This document shows, one piece after another, positions 9,405 through 17,664 of a stretch of DNA of 64,000 bases. The translations under genes and the position numbers were made by a program. The DNA lies in assembly GCF_013348805.1 (NCBI RefSeq), contig NZ_CP054690.1, positions 620,001-684,000 on the forward strand, given 5' to 3'. Source of the stretch: Rhodococcus sp. W8901. Lineage in GTDB: Bacteria > Actinomycetota > Actinomycetes > Mycobacteriales > Mycobacteriaceae. The notes beneath the pieces are model-generated. The model saw only the letters and a program-made list of their open reading frames with translations. It had not been told where the DNA came from and ran no database searches. Each line of letters begins with the position of its first letter. The stretch's first letter is position 1.

Positions 9405-10334
9405 GTGGGTGATTCGGCATTCTCCGACCTCCGAGACGTACCGGCGCAGACATTCACGATGGGCTCGGATCGGCACTACCCGGAGGAGGGCCCGGCGCAC
9501 CGTGTGAAGGTCGATGCCTTCGCCATCGAGACCCATCAGGTCACCAATGCGCAGTACGCGCGTTTCGTGCGGGACACCGGCTACGTCACGGTGGCCGAGA
9601 GGCCGTTGGACCCCGCCGATTTCCCGGGGGCGCCCGTGGAGAACCTGCAGCCCGGATCGATGGTCTTCACACGCACCGCCGGTCCGGTCGATCTCCGGCA
9701 CCTCAGTCAATGGTGGACCTGGACGATCGGGGCGTCCTGGCAGCGCCCCACAGGCCCCGGATCGTCGACCGCCGGGCTCGGGGACCACCCCGTCGTTCAT
9801 GTCGCGCACGAGGATGCAGCGGCGTACGCGCAATGGGCGGGACGGTCGCTGCCCACCGAGGCGCAGTGGGAGGCCGCTGCGCGGGGTGGGCTGGACGGCG
9901 CCGACTTCACATGGGGCAAGGACGGCGAAGCGGACGACGAGCGTCTCGCGAACTTCTGGCACGGCGACTTCCCCTGGCGAGCGGATTCCGGGTACGGCAC
10001 CACCGCAGCGGTCGGCAGCTATCCGTCGAACGGGTACGGCCTGCACGACATGGCGGGCAACGTGTGGGAATGGACGGCCGACTGGTACTCGGACCGACAT
10101 GCCGACTCGGCGGACTCGTGCTGCGCACCGCTCAATCCGCGTGGGCCGGACGTGTCGCAGAGCTTCGACAGCCGTCAGCCCCAGTTCCAGGTGCCCCGCA
10201 AGGTGATCAAGGGCGGCTCGTTCCTGTGCGCCGACAGCTACTGCCGCCGCTATCGGCCCGCGGCGCGCCGACCCCAGATGGTCGACACGGGGATGAGCCA
10301 CATCGGATTCCGGTGCGTGGCGGGCGCCGCGTAG
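9405..10334 (+). CDS. Formylglycine-generating enzyme (sulfatase-activating)
   Basis: A 309-residue FGE-sulfatase-domain protein that oxidises the active-site Cys of sulfatases to formylglycine with oxygen and copper. The family core runs from FTMGSD and YPEEGPAH to the C-terminal GFRCV. The redox pair of true FGEs is present as FLC(275)ADSYC(280)RRYRPAAR, the same five-residue spacing as the human enzyme, so this is a genuine FGE rather than an EgtB/PvdO paralogue. The WEWTADWYSD block is conserved. GTG 9405 has GAGGAG upstream. The obvious client is the sulfatase two genes upstream, whose CTAGR motif fits. Confidence 0.88.
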   Translation: MGDSAFSDLRDVPAQTFTMGSDRHYPEEGPAHRVKVDAFAIETHQVTNAQYARFVRDTGYVTVAERPLDPADFPGAPVENLQPGSMVFTRTAGPVDLRHLSQWWTWTIGASWQRPTGPGSSTAGLGDHPVVHVAHEDAAAYAQWAGRSLPTEAQWEAAARGGLDGADFTWGKDGEADDERLANFWHGDFPWRADSGYGTTAAVGSYPSNGYGLHDMAGNVWEWTADWYSDRHADSADSCCAPLNPRGPDVSQSFDSRQPQFQVPRKVIKGGSFLCADSYCRRYRPAARRPQMVDTGMSHIGFRCVAGAA

Positions 10335-10398
10335 TCGAATCCGGACGGGCTCCGAACAGGTTGCGGCTCATGGTCGGCCGGGCCGCCGGGGCGACGGG

Positions 10399-10998
10399 TC
10401 AGGGATTTCCGTCCATAGCCGAGCAAGCGGGCAGGCCGAGTTGCTCGATCCGGCTGTTGAAGTCCTCGATCCGGTCGAGGTCCGTCGTGGTCAACCCGGC
10501 GTCTGCATCGGCGGCCAGATCCAGGATCCGCTGCGCTCCGTTCACGCTGAGCCCGTCGGGGCTGGAATCGATCACTGCGACAACATCGGTGGTGAGTTTC
10601 CTCCACGCGCGATGGGACGCGTCGAGGATGGCCTTGATCTGACGACCGTCGGAGACGGGCGGTTCCGGCATCTCGATCAACGTGTCGAGCGCAGGCAGGC
10701 TCGCGACGAGGGCGCTGCGGGTATTCGTGATGTTCGCCGGTGACAGTGCGGAGCTGGCGGGAATCTCGTCGAGCGCCTCTGTGGCGTCGGCGAGGGGTCC
10801 GTAGGCCGTGCAGAAGGCGTCGGCCCACGTTTCCAGGTCGGAGGCGACGGTATCCGGCGGCCGACTCGATGCGACGACCCCCTCCTCGCTCGTCGGTGTG
10901 CCTTCCAGTTCGGTCGCGCAACCCGCGATGCCGATCGCCGCGATCGCCGCGATCACCAGCCCCGACGATTCGCGCCGTCCTCGGTCCTTGACGAACAT
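10399..10998 (-). CDS. Predicted lipoprotein, unknown function
   Basis: A 199-residue protein whose signal peptide ends in the lipobox IGIAGC near residue 27, so it should be lipid-anchored on the outer face of the cytoplasmic membrane. The mature part is mostly helical and acidic, with two further Cys (DAFCTAYG, LPACSAM). ATG 10998 is chosen because a run of G precedes it and the longer frame would bury the signal peptide. No family is recognised. It is convergent with the FGE gene. Confidence 0.65.
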   Translation of the reverse strand: MFVKDRGRRESSGLVIAAIAAIGIAGCATELEGTPTSEEGVVASSRPPDTVASDLETWADAFCTAYGPLADATEALDEIPASSALSPANITNTRSALVASLPALDTLIEMPEPPVSDGRQIKAILDASHRAWRKLTTDVVAVIDSSPDGLSVNGAQRILDLAADADAGLTTTDLDRIEDFNSRIEQLGLPACSAMDGNP

Positions 10999-11096
10999 CT
11001 TCCCCCCCAGAGAAACGTACGTGTACGCCCAGGCTAACGGGGGAGCCGGCCCGATCCGCACACCGCCCCGGTGAACGGCCCGGCGGTCGACGTCGG

Positions 11097-11240
11097 CTAC
11101 CAGGCGGAGTCGCCGCGGCGCACGGCGCCGCCGTCGACGAAGACGACGTGGCCGGTGACGTGCGAATTCTCCGGGGAAACAAGCCGGGACAGCAGCGTGG
11201 CAATCTGTGCCAGGTCGCCAGTTTGTGCCACGCTGTCAAT
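11097..11240 (-). pseudogene. Short-chain dehydrogenase C-terminal remnant
   Basis: Read leftward from about 11240, the frame gives QTGDLAQIATLLSRLVSPEN followed by HVTGHVVFVDGGAVRRG and a stop at 11097. That is the typical last 45 residues of a short-chain dehydrogenase (TG-x2-V-x2-DGG). No Rossmann start or YxxxK exists upstream, so this is a 3' scrap. The next 200 bp (11241-11448) hold only a short plus-strand frame (stop 11396) and the upstream region of the SRPBCC gene. I see no complete gene there. Confidence 0.6.
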
Positions 11241-11448
11241 GTGCTCGAGACGCACTCTCGGATGCGACCGCTGCTGGCGGGGCGGGCCGGGCCCGATCTG
11301 GACGACCCCGAGGGGCCGGCCGACGTGGGTGAGCTGGCGGCGTCCGCGCTGTCCGTCCTACGCCTCGATGTCCAGATTCCGGCGCGAAGCGACTAGCTCG
11401 ACGAATCCGTTCGACAGACAACATGTTTCGGCAGACAAGGAGACAATC

Positions 11449-11886
11449 ATGGTTCGGTCACTGGTGAGAAGCGTCGTGGTTTCGGCAGATCCCGATCGGG
11501 TCTGGTCCCACATCGGCGACTTCGACCGGCTCGGCGCGTGGCATCCGGGCGTCCCGCCCTCGGAGCTCGAGGGCGACACGGAGCCGACCGAGGTCGGTGC
11601 AATCCGTGTCTTCTCGATCGACGGGCGTGTCGTCGCCCGGGAGCTTCTCGTCGGCCGCGATGCAGCGGCGCGCACGTACAGCTACCAGGTGCTCGACCCG
11701 ATGCTGCCGATCAGCGACTACATCGCCACCCTCGCGGTGCGGCCGCACGCCGGCGGCACCGAGATTCATTGGAGCGCGGAGTATCAGGCCGACGACGACG
11801 CGGCGGTCGCGACGGTGGAGCAGATGTTCGGCGACGGGGTCTATGTCACCGGACTCAACGCTGTGGCAACGTATTTCGCGGACTAG
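11449..11886 (+). CDS. SRPBCC (START-like) family protein
   Basis: A 145-residue single-domain protein of the polyketide-cyclase/MxaD branch of the SRPBCC fold, a helix-grip pocket that binds small hydrophobic ligands. The start VVVSADPDRVWSHIGDFDR and the HWSAEY strand near residue 108 are typical. Cytoplasmic, no signal peptide. ATG 11449 follows AAGGAG with ideal spacing. Ligand unknown. It converges with the DksA-like gene across a shared hairpin. Confidence 0.75.
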   Translation: MVRSLVRSVVVSADPDRVWSHIGDFDRLGAWHPGVPPSELEGDTEPTEVGAIRVFSIDGRVVARELLVGRDAAARTYSYQVLDPMLPISDYIATLAVRPHAGGTEIHWSAEYQADDDAAVATVEQMFGDGVYVTGLNAVATYFAD

Positions 11887-11902
11887 CCGCGCACCGACCG
11901 CC

Positions 11903-11934
11903 GGCTCGTCGTCGCTTGCTAGTGGCGACGAGCC
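11903..11934. terminator. Bidirectional hairpin between SRPBCC and DksA-like genes
   Basis: The 9-bp arms GGCTCGTCG (11903-11911) and CGACGAGCC (11926-11934) lie between two convergent genes and overlap the stop codon of the minus-strand gene. Confidence 0.45.
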
Positions 11935-12305
11935 GAGCAGTCGATACACATCGTGGCGGCGGGCACCGCATCGAGTCGGGCCTCGGTGATCGGTGTTCCG
12001 CATCGGACGCAGACGCCGTACGTGCCGTTCTCGAGGCGCTGTGTTGCCGCCGCCAGGTCCTCCAGGTCGCGGCGAGCGTCGTCGAGCAGGGCCGAGACCT
12101 GGGCACGCTCGAAGGCGATGGTCGAGCCTTCGGGATCGTGCTCGTCGTCGTCCGTGGTGAACTCCGATCCCTCCACTATTCCGGTGAATCGCTGGTTGAG
12201 TGCGGCGATGCGGCGCTCCGTGTCGGCGCGTTCCCGGGCGATCCGGGCCCGATGCCGGGAGGCGGTCGCGTCCGCGTCGGCTCCTGCGGGGGTGTCGTCG
12301 ACCAT
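11919..12305 (-). CDS. DksA/TraR C4-type zinc-finger protein
   Basis: A 128-residue protein with a long coiled-coil helix (residues about 17-85) and a C-terminal four-cysteine zinc finger, CVRCG (near 99) and CIDC (near 122). This is the TraR/DksA architecture: such proteins enter the RNA polymerase secondary channel and tune initiation. Two acidic residues (DDD) sit near the coiled-coil turn, as in DksA. Actinobacterial members are often called RNA polymerase-binding or RbpA-unrelated DksA-like proteins; the physiological signal is unknown. Confidence 0.75.
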   Translation of the reverse strand: MVDDTPAGADADATASRHRARIARERADTERRIAALNQRFTGIVEGSEFTTDDDEHDPEGSTIAFERAQVSALLDDARRDLEDLAAATQRLENGTYGVCVRCGTPITEARLDAVPAATMCIDCSARRH

Positions 12306-12335
12306 GGGTGTTCCTCCATCGAAGCCGGTTCGCGG

Positions 12336-12542
12336 TTACCGAAAGTTGATCAGTAGCCCGGCCATCCACACGCAAGCCAGGGTGAAGGCTGTGATCAAAA
12401 CGGCCTCGAGCAGCGTGGTGCCGACCATCAGTGCGAACAATCCGGGCACGAACACGATGAGTGCGATGCACAGCAGCCATGCCAATCGCAGTGACGTGGT
12501 TCGTATCCCGGCCCGCCGCGCGCGTTGTGGAGCCTCGCACAT
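12336..12542 (-). CDS. Small two-TM membrane protein
   Basis: A 68-residue protein beginning MCEAPQRARR, with a basic head and two membrane segments (about residues 19-40 and 43-65). ATG 12542 follows GGGAGAC, and the longer upstream frame looks non-coding. It lies 30 nt upstream of the DksA-like gene on the same strand and may be co-transcribed. No family is recognised. The following 340 bp (12543-12881) contain no gene I can support. Confidence 0.55.
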   Translation of the reverse strand: MCEAPQRARRAGIRTTSLRLAWLLCIALIVFVPGLFALMVGTTLLEAVLITAFTLACVWMAGLLINFR

Positions 12543-12881
12543 GTCGTCTCCCGTGAGCTGTGGTGCGCTCCTGTCGTCTGTGCCGTGCAGTACGCACCCG
12601 ACGGTAGCGGAGTGGTAGCGGAGGCGTGTGGGGAATCGTCCGAATTGTACTGCGGTGCAGAGATTGGCCGAATCGATCGCGTGGATGTGGTTGCGGGCGA
12701 ATCCATCCCGCTTCGGGTTCCGGGTGCAGATCATTGCACCCGCGCGGCCGGTGACGGTGCGGCCGGTTCGCCGCGCGCACCGGGGCGGGGATTGCCTCTG
12801 TCCGGAGGGTCGCCCGGCCCGCGGTCCTCGCCGGACGGCCCGGGTTCGCGCGACCGCCGCATCCTGGAGGTTGTCGTTCTT

Positions 12882-12909
12882 TTGACTTATTCCAGAAAAG
12901 GGGCATACT
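12882..12909 (+). promoter_or_regulatory. furA-katA promoter, leaderless arrangement
   Basis: TTGACT at 12882-12887 and CATACT at 12904-12909 are separated by 16 nt, a good sigma-A-type promoter. The furA ATG begins 7 nt after the -10 box, so the transcript should start at or within a base or two of the start codon. The AT-rich spacer (TTATTCCAGAAAAG) is a plausible place for FurA autoregulation, as known for mycobacterial furA. Confidence 0.65.
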
Positions 12910-12916
12910 GGGAACC

Positions 12917-13447
12917 ATGCAACACGGAGAGCACGGCATCGAACCCCGCACCCTGCTGAGGGAAGCGGGCCTACGTGTCACGGCTCCCCGGGTTGCGGTT
13001 CTGAATGCTGTTGCCGCGAATCCGCATTCGGATGCGGAGGAGATCGCTGCCGAGGTGCGTCGTCAGCTCGGGACCGTCTCCACCCAGGGCGTCTACGACG
13101 TGCTGGGGGCCTGTGTCCGGGCGGGTCTGCTGCGCCGGATCGAACCTGCGGGTTCCCCGGCACGGTACGAGACCCGCGCCGCGGACAACCATCACCACTT
13201 GGTGTGCCGCTCGTGCGGCACGGTCGTCGATGTGGACTGCGTCGTCGGCCACGCTCCCTGCCTGGAGCCCTCGAACGACCACGGCTTCGAGATCGACGAG
13301 GCCGAGGTGGTGTTCTGGGGTCTGTGCGGCGGTTGCCGAAGTGTTTCGGCGAAAACCACAGCAGAGACCGTTGCCAGCTCACAGAATCAAGACGATGTGC
13401 CCGGATCGGGCGGGTCGAACCATTCGAAGACAGCCACAGCCCACTAG
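12917..13447 (+). CDS. furA: Fur-family peroxide-responsive repressor (FurA)
   Basis: A 176-residue Fur-family DNA-binding repressor. The winged helix covers residues 8-80 ([16 protein letters not shown] and TQGVYDVLG). The regulatory metal ligands lie in NHHHLVC, and the structural zinc pairs are CRSC and CGGC. A polar tail of about 25 residues extends beyond the usual end. It is followed 19 nt later by the catalase gene, the arrangement of actinobacterial FurA proteins that sense peroxide and repress a linked catalase. The partner here is a monofunctional catalase rather than KatG. Confidence 0.85.
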   Translation: MQHGEHGIEPRTLLREAGLRVTAPRVAVLNAVAANPHSDAEEIAAEVRRQLGTVSTQGVYDVLGACVRAGLLRRIEPAGSPARYETRAADNHHHLVCRSCGTVVDVDCVVGHAPCLEPSNDHGFEIDEAEVVFWGLCGGCRSVSAKTTAETVASSQNQDDVPGSGGSNHSKTATAH

Positions 13448-13466
13448 TGCCAGGAGGCTTCGCAAA

Positions 13467-14933
13467 ATGACGTCCGCACAGTCACGTCCGACGACGAACA
13501 ACTTCGGAATCCCGGTCAGCAGCGACGACGAGTCGTTGACCGCGGGTACGCAGGGGCCGATCCTGCTGCACGACCACTACCTGATCGAGAAGCTCGCGCA
13601 GTTCAACCGCGAGCGGGTGCCGGAGCGCATCGTGCACGCCAAGGGCGGCGGCGCGTTCGGTGAACTCGTCATCACCGGTGACGTCAGCAAGTACACCAAG
13701 GCGAAGTTCCTGCAGCCCGGCAAGAAGACCGAGTCGCTGGTGCGCTTCTCCACCGTCGCCGGCGAGCAGGGCAGCCCCGACACGTGGCGCGATCCGCGCG
13801 GGTTCGCGATGAAGTTCTACACCGAAGAGGGCAACTACGACCTCGTCGGCAACAACACCCCGGTCTTCTTCATCAAGGACCCCATCAAGTTCCCCGACTT
13901 CATCCGCTCGCAGAAGCGTCTGCCGGGTTCGGGTCTGCGCGACCACGACATGCAGTGGGACTTCTGGACGCTGCGTCCCGAGACGGCGCACCAGGTGACG
14001 TGGCTGATGGGCGACCGCGGTATCCCGAAGTCGTGGCGGCACATGGACGGGTTCGGCTCGCACACCTACCAGTGGGTCAACGCTGCCGGTGAGCGCTTCT
14101 GGGTGAAGTACCACTTCAAGACCGACCAGGGCATCGAGTTCCTCACGCAGGCCGAGGCCGACACCCTCGCCGGCTCCGACCCGGATTACCACCGCGCCGA
14201 TCTGTACAACGCGATCGATCGGGGCGAGTTCCCCAGCTGGACCATGAAGGTTCAGGTCATGCCGGTCGTGGAGGCCGAGGGCTACCGCTTCAACCCGTTC
14301 GACCTGACGAAGGTGTGGTCGCAGAAGGACTACCCGCTGATCGAGGTCGGCAAGTGGACCCTGAACCGCAATCCGGAGAACTTCTTCGCGCAGATCGAGC
14401 AGGCGTCGTTCGAACCGTCGAACGTGGTGCCCGGCATCGGGTTCAGCCCCGACAAGATGCTGCTCGGCCGGGTGTTCTCCTACGCGGACGCCCATCGCTA
14501 CCGGATCGGCACCAACTACGCCGACCTGCCGGTGAACGCGCCGAAGTGCCCCGTGAACTCCTACTCCAAGGAGGGTGCGATGCGCTACAGCTTCAACTCC
14601 GCCGACACCCCGGTGTACGCGCCCAACTCGTACGGCGGGCCGCACGCGGATCCGTCGGCCGCCGGTGACGAGGGCCTGTGGGAGTTCGACGGTCAGGCGG
14701 TGCGCGCCGGGTACATCCAGCACCCGGAGGACGGCGACTTCACGCAGGCCGGAACCCTGGTCCGCGAGGTGCTCGACGATGCCGCCCGCGAACGTCTGGT
14801 GAGCAACATCGTCGGCCACGCGCTCGGCGGTGTCAGCGAACCCGTGCTGCAGCGCGTGTTCGAGTACTGGAAGAACGTGGACGCCGAACTCGGCAAGAAG
14901 GTCGAGGTAGGCGTGCGCGCCGGCCAGAAGTAG
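13467..14933 (+). CDS. katA: Monofunctional haem catalase
   Basis: A 488-residue small-subunit (clade 3 size) catalase converting hydrogen peroxide to water and oxygen in the cytoplasm. The distal histidine is at residue 57 ([12 protein letters not shown]) and the distal Asn lies in [11 protein letters not shown]. The proximal haem tyrosine is in [12 protein letters not shown]. The length lacks the extra C-terminal flavodoxin-like domain of large catalases. ATG 13467 follows a perfect AGGAGG. Expected to be controlled with furA from the shared promoter. Confidence 0.93.
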   Translation: MTSAQSRPTTNNFGIPVSSDDESLTAGTQGPILLHDHYLIEKLAQFNRERVPERIVHAKGGGAFGELVITGDVSKYTKAKFLQPGKKTESLVRFSTVAGEQGSPDTWRDPRGFAMKFYTEEGNYDLVGNNTPVFFIKDPIKFPDFIRSQKRLPGSGLRDHDMQWDFWTLRPETAHQVTWLMGDRGIPKSWRHMDGFGSHTYQWVNAAGERFWVKYHFKTDQGIEFLTQAEADTLAGSDPDYHRADLYNAIDRGEFPSWTMKVQVMPVVEAEGYRFNPFDLTKVWSQKDYPLIEVGKWTLNRNPENFFAQIEQASFEPSNVVPGIGFSPDKMLLGRVFSYADAHRYRIGTNYADLPVNAPKCPVNSYSKEGAMRYSFNSADTPVYAPNSYGGPHADPSAAGDEGLWEFDGQAVRAGYIQHPEDGDFTQAGTLVREVLDDAARERLVSNIVGHALGGVSEPVLQRVFEYWKNVDAELGKKVEVGVRAGQK

Positions 14934-14943
14934 ACCGATGAGC

Positions 14944-14991
14944 CCGATGGGCCCGTTCCGGAATTGGACAATTCCGGAACGGGCCCATCGG
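14944..14991. terminator. Strong terminator after katA
   Basis: A perfect 22-bp inverted repeat with a 4-nt GGAC loop (arms 14944-14965 and 14970-14991) begins 11 nt after the catalase stop. It is the strongest hairpin in the window. It may serve both strands, since minus-strand transcripts from 15085 run toward it. Confidence 0.8.
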
Positions 14992-15022
14992 CTTTCACGA
15001 ACCTGTCGGCCTCATCGACTCG

Positions 15023-15085
15023 TCAGGGGAGCAGGCCCCACCAGTAGATGAAGGTTGCTGCCAGCCACAGAATCAGAGTGTCCAT
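15023..15085 (-). CDS. 20-residue membrane microprotein
   Basis: A tiny gene, ATG to TGA, encoding 20 residues starting MDTLILWLAATFIYWW and ending GLLP. Almost every residue is hydrophobic with several Trp, so it can form one membrane helix. GGGAGG stands 7 nt before the ATG, and the katA hairpin lies just past the stop. It is 33 nt downstream of the membrane-protein gene at 15119 and may share its transcript. The clear ribosome site and amphipathic-free helix argue for a real product; function unknown. Confidence 0.55.
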   Translation of the reverse strand: MDTLILWLAATFIYWWGLLP

Positions 15086-15118
15086 AACCGCCTCCCGAGC
15101 ATTCGAGGACTGCCTCCA

Positions 15119-16153
15119 TCATGCCCCTCGGCGTCGGCTCTGAACAAACACGGCAATTCCGTACACGAGTACCGCCCCGATGATCCAGGCCTCCAGCACC
15201 GCGATCGCTGTGGGGAGGCCGTCGTTGTCGAAGTACGCGGTGCCGCGCAGCGCGCGAACGGTGACGCCGACCGGCAGGATGTTCGTCAGCGGTTCCAACC
15301 AACCCGGAAGGAACTGTGCGGGCAGGATGCCGGTGCTGGTCGCGTTTCCGAACACCAGCAGGACGACGGCGGCGACGAAGATCCCGGGCGGCCCGAGGAG
15401 TTTGAGCAGCGCCACGGTCGAGGCGCCGACGGCAAACGCGAGCAGACCGACGAGCGTGGCGGTCATGAGGAACGACGCCGGCAGCGCCCCGAAAACGGGC
15501 TGGACCAGCCAGGCGACGACGAGGCTCACCAGGATCGAGAAGGCCACTGCGCTGACGGCACGCCAGACGACGGGCAGTCGCGGACCGGCCTGCATGCTGG
15601 TGAGGCCGAACAGGAACGCCGCGAGGACGACACCGAAGGCGGTGTAGAACACCGACAGTCCGCGGGAATCGCCCGACGCCAACGGGACGACGTCGGTCAC
15701 GGTCAGCGGCGTACCGGTCGCCGCGGCGGCCGCCCCGAACGCACGGGACAGGACCTCGGTGACCGCCGGCCCGTTCGCGCCCGCGACGAGCAGTTCCGCG
15801 GTGGGCGCACCGGCGGCGACGAACGCGCCGAAGACATCGTGCGACTCGACGGACTGCCGGGCCGTGTCGGCGGACGGGTAGACGCGCACGTCGAAGGCGT
15901 CGCCGGCGGCCGCCGACTGGGCCTCGATCGCGGCGACCGCCGGTGGCGGCGCAACCACCGCGACGGGCAGATCGTGCGGTTTCGGATCGTGGAAGGCGGC
16001 CAGGAACACCGCGACGAAGATGGCGCCGATCAGCAAACCGACCAGCATCGGGACCACGGTTCCCCGCACGACCGTGTCGCGCTCCGGCTCCGAGTGCTCG
16101 GCTGACCGATCCGGTTCCGAATCGTCTACTGACCGCGTCGACGTCGCTGCCAT
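15119..16153 (-). CDS. ABC-2/YhgE-Pip-like membrane protein (DUF3533-like)
   Basis: A 344-residue protein with an acidic cytoplasmic head, a membrane segment at residues 33-54, an extracytoplasmic domain of about 130 residues and five further membrane segments to the C-terminus. This is the layout of YhgE/Pip and ABC-2 permease-like proteins (DUF3533), implicated in phage reception, drug export or type VII export. No ATPase gene is adjacent, so it probably works alone or with a distant partner. ATG 16153 is the only sensible start. Confidence 0.65.
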   Translation of the reverse strand: MAATSTRSVDDSEPDRSAEHSEPERDTVVRGTVVPMLVGLLIGAIFVAVFLAAFHDPKPHDLPVAVVAPPPAVAAIEAQSAAAGDAFDVRVYPSADTARQSVESHDVFGAFVAAGAPTAELLVAGANGPAVTEVLSRAFGAAAAATGTPLTVTDVVPLASGDSRGLSVFYTAFGVVLAAFLFGLTSMQAGPRLPVVWRAVSAVAFSILVSLVVAWLVQPVFGALPASFLMTATLVGLLAFAVGASTVALLKLLGPPGIFVAAVVLLVFGNATSTGILPAQFLPGWLEPLTNILPVGVTVRALRGTAYFDNDGLPTAIAVLEAWIIGAVLVYGIAVFVQSRRRGA

Positions 16154-16200
16154 ACATCGAGTGTGCCCACATCACGGCGCCGCGGTGGGCGTTCTCGACG

Positions 16201-17664
16201 TCACGGTTCGAGAAAGCGTGCCAGGAACTCGATCAGCAGCCGCTCGCCGACCGGTGCGGGCAGTGCCTCGACGAGGGCGAGGACGTCGGCCTGGGGGCCG
16301 GTGAGCCCGGCCTTCGGATCCAGCCCGGCGAGCCCCAGCACGGCGGCGCTGACCTCGCTGGTGAGATCGACGGGATCGATCTGCGCGGCGGCCGCGACCA
16401 GGTCGGCGGGGGCGTCCGCGCCCGGGATCCCGCGGGTGCCGTCCGCCGCCTTCTGCAGCGCCGCGATCAGGTCGTCGACGACCCGTTCGGTGACCGGCGT
16501 GATCGTCAGATGCGTGGTGCGCGGCAGGACCGTTCCGTCCGACTGGGTGTACCGGGGCTGCGGCTGCAGCGCCCACCCGGCGTCGCCCGCGGCGTCGGAC
16601 CACCGGTGCGGATCAACGCGGCGCTCCGGCGACACCGCCTCGTCCGTGGCGATCGCCAGCAGGGGGCCGACGGGATCGCCGACGAGCCGCAGGCCCACGA
16701 TTCCCGCGATCGCGCCGCGGATCCGTTCGGTCGCGCGCGCCATCGGCGCGACCAGGGCTGCGAATCCCTCCTCGCCGAGGGCCTGTGTCACCGCCCAGCC
16801 GGCCGCGATCGGCATGACGCTGCGCGATCCCAGCAGCGTCGGATTGACCACGGAGTAGCCGGGCCACGACGTGGTGGCGAACCAGTGTGCGCGGTGTCGG
16901 TCGCGGTCGCGGTAGAGCAGCAGCGACACGCCCTTGGGGGCGTACCCGTACTTGTGCAGGTCCACCGACAGGCTGCTCACGCCCGGCACCGTCAGATCCC
17001 ACCGCCGTGTCAGGCCCGGCCACCACGGCAGCACCCAGCCGCCGATGCAGCCGTCCACGTGCAGTGGGACATCCTGGGCTGCACACAGTTCCGCGATCTG
17101 CTCGACAGGATCGAGGGCGCCGTGCGCATACGACGGCGTGCTCGCGACGACCAGGGCCACGTCGGGCGACAAGGCCGCGGCGACGTCCGACGGCCGCAGC
17201 CGCGCGGTGACGGGATCCACCGGCAGCACCTCGAGCCGCAGATCGAGATGCTGCGCCGCCTTGTGGAAGGCCGCGTGCGCAGTGGCGCCGATCAGCAGTG
17301 TCGGGCGGTGCTCGGCCCCCGTTCGCCTCCGCCACGTGTCCCGTGCGGATTTGACGGCGAGCATGCAGCTTTCGGTGCCGCCGCTCGTGACCGAGCCGAC
17401 GACGTCCGGGTCGCCACCTGCGAGCACGCCGCGCCCCAGTTCGACGAGATCGCGCTCCATCGCCGCGATCGACGGAAACGTGGTGGGGTCCAGCCCGTTC
17501 AGCGACTGCGCGCGCAACGCCGCGGCCCCCGCGAGCTCGGCGAGTTCGGCGACGCCCGGGTCGTACACGTACGACAGCAGGCGTCCGCCCGACGTCGGGG
17601 CATCCGCCGCGCGAAGGGCATCGAGGCGGGCGAGGACGTCGGCAGGATCGTTGCGGAACTGCAT
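16201..17664 (-). CDS. PLP-dependent decarboxylase/lyase (group II, S1P-lyase-like)
   Basis: A 487-residue fold-type I PLP enzyme of the aromatic-L-amino-acid decarboxylase / sphingosine-1-phosphate lyase group. VTSGGTESCMLAVK near residue 90 binds the phosphate, HVDGCIGGW near 206 holds the Asp contacting the pyridine N, and DLHKYGYAPKG near 238 carries the Schiff-base Lys. The KYGYAPKG form and the C-terminal domain favour the S1P-lyase/archaeal MfnA branch over glutamate decarboxylase. Its ATG overlaps the upstream transporter stop by one base (TGATG), so the two are translationally coupled. The substrate is probably imported by that transporter. Confidence 0.8.
   Translation of the reverse strand: MQFRNDPADVLARLDALRAADAPTSGGRLLSYVYDPGVAELAELAGAAALRAQSLNGLDPTTFPSIAAMERDLVELGRGVLAGGDPDVVGSVTSGGTESCMLAVKSARDTWRRRTGAEHRPTLLIGATAHAAFHKAAQHLDLRLEVLPVDPVTARLRPSDVAAALSPDVALVVASTPSYAHGALDPVEQIAELCAAQDVPLHVDGCIGGWVLPWWPGLTRRWDLTVPGVSSLSVDLHKYGYAPKGVSLLLYRDRDRHRAHWFATTSWPGYSVVNPTLLGSRSVMPIAAGWAVTQALGEEGFAALVAPMARATERIRGAIAGIVGLRLVGDPVGPLLAIATDEAVSPERRVDPHRWSDAAGDAGWALQPQPRYTQSDGTVLPRTTHLTITPVTERVVDDLIAALQKAADGTRGIPGADAPADLVAAAAQIDPVDLTSEVSAAVLGLAGLDPKAGLTGPQADVLALVEALPAPVGERLLIEFLARFLEP

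Noticed and set aside
12543-12881. Possible gene between the small membrane protein and furA
   Set aside because: Short frames only, without ribosome sites or recognisable sequence; treated as promoter/intergenic DNA.
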